Below are positions 47,209-55,410 of a stretch of DNA of 64,000 nt, one piece after another. Positions within the stretch are counted from its first letter, which is position 1; each line of letters begins with the position of its first letter. Source of the stretch: Pseudomonas sp. 5P_3.1_Bac2 (GTDB taxonomy: Bacteria > Pseudomonadota > Gammaproteobacteria > Pseudomonadales > Pseudomonadaceae); contig NZ_JANLNY010000022.1 of NCBI RefSeq assembly GCF_025465995.1, positions 62,001 to 126,000 of the forward strand, in the 5' to 3' direction. A model generated the notes under the pieces. The model made no database searches, was not told the origin of the DNA, and saw only the letters and a program-made list of their open reading frames with translations. A program made the position numbers and the translations under genes.

Positions 47209-49269
47209 TCAGAAGTCCTTACACAGGCGCAAAGCGTCGTAGATCGCGGCGTGGGTGTTGCGTTGGGCCACGCAGTCGCCGATGCGGAACAACAGGTAGC
47301 CGTCACCAGGTTCACTCAGGCACGGCTGCGGCTGGATCGCGAACAGCGCATCCACATCAATCTGGCCCTTATTGCGTGAGCCCTGCTTGAGCGCGTAATA
47401 CAGGCTCTCGTCGGGGCGCACGCCGTTTTCCACCACCACTTGATCGACCACCCGCTCTTCGCGGGCGCCGGTGTATTCGTTTTCCAACACGGCCACCAGC
47501 TTGTCGCCCTCGCGGTAGACCTTCTCCAGCATCAGGTCGCCGGTCATGATCACTTCTTTGGGATAGAGGCTGCGGTAGTACGTCGGGAAGCTGGTGCCGC
47601 CGATGGCCACGCCGGGCTTGATGTCGTCGGTGACGATCTCCACCTTGGCACCCTTCTCGGCCATAAAGTCGGCCACCGACATGCCGGTAAACTCACAGAT
47701 GGTGTCGTAAACCAGCACGTTGCCGCCCGGCGCCACCTTGCCGTCGAGCACGTCCCAACTGCTGACCACTAAGCCGTCGGCAGCGCCCCAATGTTCGTTC
47801 TGCTCGATAAAGGCATGGCCGCCGTTAGCCAGCACCACGATGTCCGGTTTGAGCGCCAGAATGCCCTCGGCATCCGCCGCCGTGAGCAAGCGCAGGTCAA
47901 TGTTCAATCGCGCCAGCTCCAGCTGATACCAACGGGTGATGCCGGCCATTTGATCGCGCTGCGGGGCTTTCGCGGCTAAAGAAATCTGCCCGCCGAGGCT
48001 GTCCTTTTTCTCCAGCAGGATCACTTCATGACCGCGCTCGGCGGCCACCCGCGCGCCCTCCATGCCAGCCGGACCGCCACCGACCACCACCACGCGGCGC
48101 TTAGGCCCGCTGGACTTTTCGATGATATGCGGCAGGCCCATATATTCGCGGCTGGTGGCGGCGTTCTGGATGCACAACACATCCAAGCCTTGGTACTGAC
48201 GGTCGATGCAGTAGTTGGCGCCGACACATTGTTTGATCTGATCGACCTGGCCCATTTTGATCTTGGCGATCAGGTGCGGATCGGCAATATGCGCGCGGGT
48301 CATGCCGACCATATCCACATAGCCGCCTTCAAGAATGCGCGAGGCCTGATTGGGGTCTTTGATGTTCTGCGCGTGCAGCACCGGCACCTTGACCACTTCC
48401 TTGATCCCCGCTGCCAGGTGCAGGAACGGCTCCGGCGGAAAGCTCATATTGGGGATGACGTTGGCCAGGGTGTTGTGGGTGTCGCAACCGGAACCGACCA
48501 CGCCGATAAAGTCGAGCATGCCGGTGCCGTCGTAATAGGCGGCGATCTGCTTCATATCGTCGTGGGACAAGCCATCGGGGTGGAACTCGTCGCCACAGAT
48601 ACGCATGCCGACACAGAAGTCCGCGCCCACTTCGGCGCGCACCGCCTTGAGTACTTCGAGGCCGAATTTCATCCGCCCCTCAAAGCTGCCGCCCCACTCA
48701 TCGCTGCGCTTGTTGACCCGCGGCGACCAGAACTGGTCGATCATATGCTGGTGCACGGCGGACAGCTCAATGCCGTCCAACCCGCCTTCCTTGGCCCGGC
48801 GTGCGGCCTGGGCGTAGTTGCCGATCACCCGCCAGATTTCTTCCACCTCGATGGTTTTGCAGGTGGCCCGATGCACCGGCTCGCGGATGCCGGACGGTGA
48901 CATCAAGGTCGGCCAGTTAAAGCCATCCCAACGCGAGCGCCGGCCCATGTGGGTAATCTGAATCATGATCTTGGCGCCGTGCTTGTGCATGGCGTTGGCC
49001 AGATTCTGAAAATGCGGAATGATGCGGTCAGTGGCCAGATTGACCGAGCTCCACCACTGCTGCGGACTGTCGATCGCCACCACCGAGGAGCCGCCGCAGA
49101 TGGCCAGGCCAATACCGCCCTTGGCCTTCTCTTCGTAGTACTTCACGTAGCGCTCAGTGGTCATGCCGCCATCGGTGGCGTACACCTCGGCATGGGCGGT
49201 GCTGAGCACGCGGTTGCGGATGGTCAGTTTGCCGATTTGGATCGGCTGAAACATAGCCTCGAAAGCCAT
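47209..49269 (-). CDS. dgcA: DgcA, dimethylglycine demethylation subunit (OYE-like flavoprotein)
   Basis: 686 residues. The N-terminal TIM-barrel FMN domain is of the old yellow enzyme/trimethylamine dehydrogenase type (FQPIQIGKLTIRNRVLS; SAVHQHMIDQFWSPRVNKR). A C-terminal FAD/NAD-binding domain has VVVVGGGPAGMEGARVAAERG. Converts dimethylglycine to sarcosine and formaldehyde with DgcB. The iron-sulfur motif reads CVGANYC then Cys 12 residues later, missing the second Cys of the usual CxxCxxxC. 61 bp downstream of the DUF5943 gene. Confidence 0.94.
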   Translation of the reverse strand: MAFEAMFQPIQIGKLTIRNRVLSTAHAEVYATDGGMTTERYVKYYEEKAKGGIGLAICGGSSVVAIDSPQQWWSSVNLATDRIIPHFQNLANAMHKHGAKIMIQITHMGRRSRWDGFNWPTLMSPSGIREPVHRATCKTIEVEEIWRVIGNYAQAARRAKEGGLDGIELSAVHQHMIDQFWSPRVNKRSDEWGGSFEGRMKFGLEVLKAVRAEVGADFCVGMRICGDEFHPDGLSHDDMKQIAAYYDGTGMLDFIGVVGSGCDTHNTLANVIPNMSFPPEPFLHLAAGIKEVVKVPVLHAQNIKDPNQASRILEGGYVDMVGMTRAHIADPHLIAKIKMGQVDQIKQCVGANYCIDRQYQGLDVLCIQNAATSREYMGLPHIIEKSSGPKRRVVVVGGGPAGMEGARVAAERGHEVILLEKKDSLGGQISLAAKAPQRDQMAGITRWYQLELARLNIDLRLLTAADAEGILALKPDIVVLANGGHAFIEQNEHWGAADGLVVSSWDVLDGKVAPGGNVLVYDTICEFTGMSVADFMAEKGAKVEIVTDDIKPGVAIGGTSFPTYYRSLYPKEVIMTGDLMLEKVYREGDKLVAVLENEYTGAREERVVDQVVVENGVRPDESLYYALKQGSRNKGQIDVDALFAIQPQPCLSEPGDGYLLFRIGDCVAQRNTHAAIYDALRLCKDF

Positions 49270-49330
49270 TGGGGCACCCTCTAAAAACGACTGCGTTCGC
49301 TACGTTTTCAATCACGAATGAATGGATTTT

Positions 49331-49861
49331 TTAGATCGGTTTAACGATAAACAGGCCATCGTCGTGACCCTCTTCGGAGCCGCCATACACTTGCTCGGCC
49401 ACGGTGCGCAGACTGCTGCCACGGGCGGCCAGAACCTGGTCCATGGCGCCGGCAAACCAGCCGGTAAACATGTAGTCGACCTTGCGCCCGCACTTGCCGT
49501 ACACATACACAAAAGCCGAGTGTTTGAGGCGCACGCTGGCGGTACCTTGCTCAAGGTCGATGGCTTCGATCCCGAACAAACCCCAGCCGCGTTGCGACAG
49601 ACGCTTCATGTAGTGCTCGAACACCGCCACGCCTTCGATGCCGTGGCACTCGGCTTCTTTTTCGCACCAGTGCCAGGCCGATTTGTAGCCGGCTTTATAA
49701 AGAATCTCGGCATAGGCTTCGGCGCCCAGAACCTCTTCGATACCCATATGGTTATTGACGAAAAAGTGCCGGGGCACATACAGCATGGGCAGCGCATCGG
49801 TGGTCCAGACGCCGGTTTCGCTGTCCACTTCAATCGGCAGTTCGGGGGCGTGTTTGGCCAT
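49331..49861 (-). CDS. DUF5943 protein of the dimethylglycine gene set
   Basis: 176 residues, soluble. FFVNNHMGIEEVLGAEAYAEILYKA and SAWHWCEKEAECHGIEGV belong to the 4-vinyl-reductase/V4R-like DUF5943 type always found beside dgcA in Pseudomonas. Its role in dimethylglycine use is not established. The ATG at 49861 has GGAG upstream; two in-frame ATGs further upstream enter the repeat-proximal spacer. Confidence 0.88.
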   Translation of the reverse strand: MAKHAPELPIEVDSETGVWTTDALPMLYVPRHFFVNNHMGIEEVLGAEAYAEILYKAGYKSAWHWCEKEAECHGIEGVAVFEHYMKRLSQRGWGLFGIEAIDLEQGTASVRLKHSAFVYVYGKCGRKVDYMFTGWFAGAMDQVLAARGSSLRTVAEQVYGGSEEGHDDGLFIVKPI

Positions 49862-49934
49862 GGGTGCAGACTCCAAAAAGCTCATCAGTGGTTGAACACA
49901 CGGCCTAGCAACCGCATGCAAAAAAATCGTTTTA

Positions 49935-51330
49935 CCTAGGGTGGACGACGCTTTGCCCGGCCACCGTTAAGGCGTCTCGCGGTGCCCCTTGGTGGATGAA
50001 AAGAACGTCATCCACCCTACAAGTCCTACCGCGTCAGCCGATCCGTAGGGTGGACGGCGCTTTGCCCGTCCACCGTTAAGGCGTCTCGCAATGCCATTGG
50101 TGGATGAAAAGAGCGTCATCCACCCTACAAGTCCTACCGCGTCAGCCGATCCGTACGACGCTTTACCCGTCCACCGCTAAGGCATCTCGCGGTGCCCCCT
50201 GGTGGATGAAAAGAGCGTCCTCCACCCTACAAGTCCTACCGCGTCAGCCGATCCGTAGGGTGGACGACGCTTCACCCGGCCACCGTTAAGGCGTTTCGCG
50301 ATGCCCCTTGGTGGATAAAAAGATCGTCATCCACCCTACAAGTCCTACCCCGTCAGCCGATCCGACGACGCTTTACCCGGCCACCGTTAAGGCGTTTCGC
50401 AGTGCCCCTTGGTGGATGAACAGAGCGTCCTCCACCCTACAAGTCCTACCGCGTCAGCCGATCCGTAGGGTGGCCGACGCTTTACCCGGCCACCGTTAAG
50501 GCGTCTCGCGATGCCCCTTGGTGGATGAAAAGAGCGTCATCCACCCTACAAGTCCTACCGCGTCAGCCGATCCGTAGGGTGGACGACGCTTTACCCGGCC
50601 ACCGTTAAGGCGTTTCGCGATGCCCCTTGGTGGATGAAAAGAGCGTCATCCACCCTACAAAGTCCTACCGCTCAGCCGATCCGTAGGGTGGACGACGCTT
50701 TACCCGTCCACCGTTAAGGCGTTTCGCGATGCCCCTTGGTGGATGAAAAGAGCGTCATCCACCCTACAAAGTCCTACCGCTCAGCCGACCCGTAGGGTGG
50801 ACGACGCTTTTCCCGGCCACCGTTAAGGCATCTCGCGGTGCCCCTTGGTGGATGAAAAGAGCGTCATCCACCCTACAAAGCCCTAACGCGTCACCCGATC
50901 CGTAGGGTGGACGACGTTTTACCCGGCCACCGTTAAGGCGTCTCGCGATGCCCCTTGGTGGATGAAAAGAGCGTCATCCACCCTACAAGTCCTACCGCTC
51001 AGCCGATCCGTAGGGTGGACGGCGCTTTACCCGGCCACCGTTAAGGCGTCTCGCGATGCCCCTTGGTGGATGAAAAGAGCGTCATCCACCCTACAAGTCC
51101 TACCGCTCAGCCGATCCGTAGGGTGGGCGACGCTTCACCCGCCCACCGTTAAGGCGTTTCGCGATGCCATTGGTGGATGAAAAGAGCGTCATCCACCCTA
51201 CAAGTCCTACCGCGTCAGCCGATCCGACGGCGCTTTACCCGGCCACCGTTAAGGCGTCTCGCGGTGCCCCTTGGTGGATGAAAAGAACGTCATCCACCCT
51301 ACAAGTCCTACCCCGTCAGCCACCCTACGC
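49935..51330. repeat. Palindromic tandem array 2 (13 x about 108 bp)
   Basis: The core GGTGGATGAAAAGA starts at 49991, 50099, 50201, 50310, 50411, 50520, 50629, 50738, 50847, 50957, 51065, 51172 and 51273 (one copy reads GGTGGATAAAAAGA, one GGTGGATGAACAGA). Most steps are 107-110 bp; three are 101-102 bp. Each unit contains GGTGGATGA..TCATCCACC, GGTGGACG..CGTCCACC and CCACCCTAC..GTAGGGTGG inverted repeats, so hairpins can be formed in alternative registers. It fills nearly all of the 1,486-bp gap between the DUF5943 and dipeptidase genes. Open frames through it are repeat artefacts. Confidence 0.96.
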
Positions 51331-51347
51331 AGCCCAGCGGCATTGCC

Positions 51348-52325
51348 TTACTCGTGCCAAACATCGGCAAGCACCCTGACCCAGTTTTCGCCCATGATCT
51401 TGCGCACCACGCTTTCGCTGTGGCCGCGCTTAAGCAGGGTTTCGGTGAGGTTGGGGAATTCGCCGACGGTGCGGATGCCCAGCGGGTTGATGATCTTGCC
51501 GAAGCTGGTCAGACGGCGGGCATAGCCCTTGTCGTGGGTCAGATATTCGAAGAAGTCCTGACCATGGCCCTGGGTGAAATCGGTGCCGATACCGATGGCG
51601 TCTTCGCCGACGATATTCATGGTGTATTCGATGGCTTCGGCGTAATCGTCGATGGTCGAATCGATGCCCTTGGCCAAGAACGGCGCAAACATGGTGACGC
51701 CGACGAAACCGCCGTGGTCGGCAATAAACTTAAGCTCGGCATCGGACTTATTGCGCGGGTGCTCTTTAAGCCCCGAAGGCAGGCAATGGGAGTAGCACAC
51801 CGGCTTTTTCGATTCGAGGATGACCTCCTCCGAAGTCTTCGAGCCGACGTGGGACAGGTCGCACATCACCCCTACGCGGTTCATCTCGGCGACGATCTCG
51901 CGGCCAAACCCGGACAGCCCACCGTCGCGCTCGTAGCAGCCGGTGCCCACCAGGTTTTGCGTGTTGTAGCACATCTGCACGATGCCCACGCCGAGCTGCT
52001 TGAAGATCTCCACATAGCCCAGTTGGTCTTCATAGGCATGGGCGTTTTGAAAGCCAAACAGAATGCCGGTTTTGCCCAGTTCCTTAGCCTGGCGGATGTC
52101 GGCGGTAGTGCGCACCGGCATGACTAAATCGCTGTTGTCGCGGATCAGCTTTTGGCTGGCGACGATGCTATTAACCGTGGCCTGAAAGCCCTCCCACACC
52201 GACACCGTGCAGTTGGCTGCGGTGAGCCCTCCCTTGCGCATGTCCTCAAACAGCTCGCGGCTCCACTTGGCGATAATCAGCCCGTCGATCACGATGCTGT
52301 CGGCGTGTACTTGTGCTGGGTTCAT
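51348..52325 (-). CDS. Membrane dipeptidase (M19, renal dipeptidase family)
   Basis: 325 residues. The M19 metallohydrolase barrel shows SIVIDGLIIAKW (a variant of the HxD metal site), GFQNAHAYEDQLGYVEIF, CDLSHVGSKTSEEVI and IGIGTDFTQGHG. Present at this place in Pseudomonas betaine loci; the substrate is unknown and may be a dipeptide or small amide. The first metal motif departs from the classic DGHND. The ATG at 52325 has GGGGAG upstream. First gene of the dipeptidase-DUF5943-dgcA-dgcB-etfA-etfB series, with arrays in two of its gaps. Confidence 0.9.
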   Translation of the reverse strand: MNPAQVHADSIVIDGLIIAKWSRELFEDMRKGGLTAANCTVSVWEGFQATVNSIVASQKLIRDNSDLVMPVRTTADIRQAKELGKTGILFGFQNAHAYEDQLGYVEIFKQLGVGIVQMCYNTQNLVGTGCYERDGGLSGFGREIVAEMNRVGVMCDLSHVGSKTSEEVILESKKPVCYSHCLPSGLKEHPRNKSDAELKFIADHGGFVGVTMFAPFLAKGIDSTIDDYAEAIEYTMNIVGEDAIGIGTDFTQGHGQDFFEYLTHDKGYARRLTSFGKIINPLGIRTVGEFPNLTETLLKRGHSESVVRKIMGENWVRVLADVWHE

Positions 52326-52490
52326 GGGCTCTCCCCTGGCCTGACTGGCGCGCTGAACCTTGTGCCAGCGCTTTGAGGTGAGCATATCCCCGGCCTGCCT
52401 AAGGCCCGGGCGCAAAAGCGACTGAGGGATTGCCGAAAACGTCAATTGCCACGTCGCCTTTACTCAGCCCGGCGCACATAAATGCCGGGC

Positions 52491-52523
52491 AAAAAAAACC
52501 TCTGCCAGAAGCTCTGACAGAGG
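52491..52523 (-). terminator. Rho-independent terminator downstream of gbcA
   Basis: On the minus strand CCTCTG(T)CAGAG..CTCTG(G)CAGAGG forms a stem and is followed by eight T. Lies 68 bp after the small ORF behind gbcA and before the dipeptidase promoter region. Confidence 0.9.
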
Positions 52524-52590
52524 TAAGGGAGCCGTAACACTCTCAATGCTTAAGGTTGGCCATCTGCAATTTAACCGTTGCAAGCTGAAC

Positions 52591-52662
52591 CTAAGCTGTC
52601 CGACGCGCCGCCAGCAGGCTGTAGAGGCTCAGGCCGAGCAGCAACACTAGACTCAGGCTCAT
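52591..52662 (-). CDS. Possible 23-aa single-helix membrane peptide behind gbcA
   Basis: ATG at 52662 is one base after the gbcA stop and follows a G-rich stretch (GTCGGGGGTTGAG). The peptide starts MSLSLVLLLGLSLYSLLAA and ends RRTA: one hydrophobic helix with a positive C-terminal end, then TAG at 52591. It lies before the gbcA terminator, so it would be on the gbcA mRNA. The composition fits a bona fide small membrane protein; conservation cannot be tested here. Confidence 0.45.
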   Translation of the reverse strand: MSLSLVLLLGLSLYSLLAARRTA

Positions 52663-52663
52663 C

Positions 52664-53953
52664 TCAACCCCCGACCTGGCGCAGATAGGGCGCAGGCGTG
52701 GCGCCTAGATTGTTGAGCATGCGTTCGCTGTACCAGTCGAGGAAGTTGATCACGCCAAACTCATAGGTTTGCGAGTACGGCCCAGGCTGGTAGGCCACGG
52801 AATTGATACCGCGCTGGTTTTCTTCAGCCAGCTGGCGGTCTTGCATATTGGTCGCGTCCCACACTTGGCGCAGGCGCTCGACGTCGTAATCGACACCTTC
52901 GACGGCATCCTTATGCACCAGCCATTTGGTGCTCACCATGGTTTCCTGGGCGCTGAGCGGCCATACGGTGAAGACGATCAGGTGATCGCCCATGCAGTGG
53001 TTCCATGAGTGCGGCAGATGGAGGATGCGCATGGAGCCCAAGTCCGGATCGGTGATGCGCCCCATCAGCTTGTTGCTGCCCGGCTTGCCATCCATGGTCA
53101 TGGACACCGTGCCCTTGAGCAGGGGCATGCGCACGATGCGGTTACGCAGGCCAAAGCTGGCATGGGCGTAAGGAATATTGTCGCGATCCCAGCGGCTGGT
53201 GCATTCCGCCACCTGATCTTTAAAGGCCTGGGTGGCGCGTGGATCGGTCACATCATCCCATTCCAGCAAGGTATTCAACAGTTCAGGGTGCGAGCCGTTG
53301 CAGTGGTAGCACTCGCGGTTGTTTTCTATCACCAACTTCCAGTTGGCTTTTTCCACCAGGGTGGTTTGCACCGCCACCTTGGCATTCTCCATGTCGTAGG
53401 GCTCCATGTAGTGCGTAAGCGTCGCCAGGAAGTCGTCGATGGCCGGGGGATTTTCCGCCAGGGAGATAAAGATGTAACCGCCGGCGACTTTGCACTGCAC
53501 GGGCTTGAGGTGGTAATCGCTGAGCTTGAACTCGGCGCCCATCTCGCTGCCGGCAAACAGCAGGCGGCCATCCAGCTCGTAGGTCCATTGGTGATAGGGG
53601 CAGACCAGCTTGGCCACCTTGCCCTTGTCGCTGGTGCACAGGCGCGAGCCGCGATGGCGGCAGACGTTATGGAAGGCGTGCACACTGCCCTCAGCGCCGC
53701 GTACCACCATGACCGGGTTGGCGCCGACTTGCAGGGTGAGGAAATTGCCCTTGCTGGGGATTTCGCAGATCATCCCGGCGATCAGCCATTCCTTACTGAA
53801 GATTTCCTGCATATCCAGTTGGAACAAGCGCTCATCGTTGTAGAACGGCTGCGGCAGCGAGAAGGTGCGCTCGCGGCTGTGCAGCATTTGCGCCGTGGCC
53901 TGGCGGGCGGCGGCCAATGGGTCGCCGAGGGATAAGGGGGTCGTGACGTCCAT
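52664..53953 (-). CDS. gbcA: GbcA, glycine betaine demethylase oxygenase subunit
   Basis: 429 residues, Rieske non-haem iron oxygenase that starts glycine betaine breakdown to dimethylglycine and formaldehyde. The Rieske 2Fe-2S site is CRHRGSRLC..CPYHQWTY and the mononuclear iron site NNRECYHCNGSHPEL. The ATG at 53953 has GAGGAG 6 bp upstream. Divergent from its reductase gbcB across a 328-bp region. Confidence 0.95.
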   Translation of the reverse strand: MDVTTPLSLGDPLAAARQATAQMLHSRERTFSLPQPFYNDERLFQLDMQEIFSKEWLIAGMICEIPSKGNFLTLQVGANPVMVVRGAEGSVHAFHNVCRHRGSRLCTSDKGKVAKLVCPYHQWTYELDGRLLFAGSEMGAEFKLSDYHLKPVQCKVAGGYIFISLAENPPAIDDFLATLTHYMEPYDMENAKVAVQTTLVEKANWKLVIENNRECYHCNGSHPELLNTLLEWDDVTDPRATQAFKDQVAECTSRWDRDNIPYAHASFGLRNRIVRMPLLKGTVSMTMDGKPGSNKLMGRITDPDLGSMRILHLPHSWNHCMGDHLIVFTVWPLSAQETMVSTKWLVHKDAVEGVDYDVERLRQVWDATNMQDRQLAEENQRGINSVAYQPGPYSQTYEFGVINFLDWYSERMLNNLGATPAPYLRQVGG

Positions 53954-54281
53954 CGTGCTCTCCTCAACCTGCTCGCCATTCAAGCAGGAGCAATGCGGTG
54001 GTTATCTGCGCAGCCGTGCTGCTGACCGCGCGGTGGCGCAAGGCTGCCGACGCTGCAATGGCTCTGGCCGGCTATAGTCGTTGCCCAGAGTGTGGCTGCG
54101 CGGCAGGGCGAATCCTTAGCTATGCGCGACATGCGAACGTCCGTTTCCGACGCTGCAGGCCAGCGCCCACGGGCAAGGTCGCGATAAGCATGGAAATGTC
54201 GTGGATGGACAAATAGCCCGCTGCCGCCATGCGCACAATCCAGCCATCCGTCCACGCTGTTGCTGATCGCGAGAAATCTGC
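53954..54281. promoter_or_regulatory. gbcA/gbcB divergent promoter region
   Basis: 328-bp region between divergent gbcA and gbcB. Such regions are controlled by GbdR in Pseudomonas. Half-site-like CGACA (54127-54131) and TGTCG (54197-54201) elements are present, but the exact operator could not be fixed by eye. Confidence 0.45.
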
Positions 54282-55382
54282 ATGTCGAACGACTTTTTCA
54301 ATCCCGTCACCACCCAAACCTGGAGCAACGGTCGCCACTTGGTGCGCTGCGTTAAGGTCATCGAAGAAACCTGGGATGTGCGCACCTTTTGCTTTATGGC
54401 CGACCAGCCCCTGATGTTCTTCTTTAAGCCGGGCCAGTTCGTCACCCTGGAGCTGGAGATCAACGGCGCGCCGGTGATGCGCTCGTACACCATCTCCAGC
54501 TCACCGTCGTTGCCCTATAGCTTCTCCATCACCATCAAGCGCGTATCCGGTGGAGTGGTCTCCAACTGGCTGCATGACAACCTGCAAGCCGGCCAGGAGC
54601 TGGCCGTGCATGGCCCGGTGGGACTGTTTAATGCCATCGACTTTCCGGCAGAAAAAGTCCTGCTGCTCAGCGGCGGCGTTGGCATTACCCCGGTGATGTC
54701 GATGGCGCGCTGGTTCTACGACACCAACGCCAATGTCGACATGGTGTTCGTGCACAGTGCGCGCTCGCCAAAGGACATCATCTATCACCGCGAGCTGGAG
54801 CAAATGGCCGCGCGGGTGGATAACTTCAGCCTGCATCTGGTCTGTGAAAAGCACGGCCTGGGCGAGCCCTGGTCCGGTTATCGCGGCTATCTCAACCAAG
54901 CCATGCTGCAGCTGATGGCGCCGGACTATCTGCAACGGGAAATCTTCTGCTGCGGGCCCACGCCGTATATGGCTGCGGTCAAACGCTTGCTGCAAGAACA
55001 AGGTTTCGACATGGCTCACTACCATGAGGAAGCCTTTGGCGCGACGCCGGCTGAGGTGCGCGCCGAGGTCAAAGAGCTGGCCGCCGAAGCCGCCGAGGCG
55101 CCGCCCGTGCCCATGGCCGAGCAGCATCAGGTGAGTTTTATCAGCACCGGCAAAAGCATCCATGTCAGCCCCGGCGAAACCGTACACGGCGCCGCCGCCA
55201 AGCTCGGCCTGCATATCCCTAAAGCCTGCGGCATGGGCATTTGCGGCACCTGCAAGGTGCTCAAAACTGGCGGCGAAGTGCAGATGGAACACAACGGCGG
55301 GATCACCGATGAGGACCTCGCCGACGGCTATATCCTCGCCTGTTGCAGCGTGCCGCAAAGCGACGTGAGCATCGACTTCTAA
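54282..55382 (+). CDS. gbcB: GbcB, glycine betaine demethylase reductase subunit
   Basis: 366 residues. FAD-binding FNR-type domain (VMRSYTISSSPSLPYSFSI), NAD-binding domain (LLLSGGVGITPVMSMARW; FCCGPTPYMAAVKRLL) and a C-terminal plant-type 2Fe-2S ferredoxin with CGMGICGTCKVL and a final Cys in ACCSV. Supplies electrons to GbcA. Ends 28 bp before the convergent MFS gene with no clear terminator. Confidence 0.95.
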   Translation: MSNDFFNPVTTQTWSNGRHLVRCVKVIEETWDVRTFCFMADQPLMFFFKPGQFVTLELEINGAPVMRSYTISSSPSLPYSFSITIKRVSGGVVSNWLHDNLQAGQELAVHGPVGLFNAIDFPAEKVLLLSGGVGITPVMSMARWFYDTNANVDMVFVHSARSPKDIIYHRELEQMAARVDNFSLHLVCEKHGLGEPWSGYRGYLNQAMLQLMAPDYLQREIFCCGPTPYMAAVKRLLQEQGFDMAHYHEEAFGATPAEVRAEVKELAAEAAEAPPVPMAEQHQVSFISTGKSIHVSPGETVHGAAAKLGLHIPKACGMGICGTCKVLKTGGEVQMEHNGGITDEDLADGYILACCSVPQSDVSIDF

Positions 55383-55410
55383 AGCGTCTTACCCCGCGCA
55401 GGCTGAGCGG

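Noticed and set aside
50104-51379. Several short plus-strand ORFs through the large array encoding similar Ser/Leu/Pro-rich peptides
   Set aside because: They are translations of the palindromic repeat unit, appear only where unit length keeps the frame open, and have no start-site signals.
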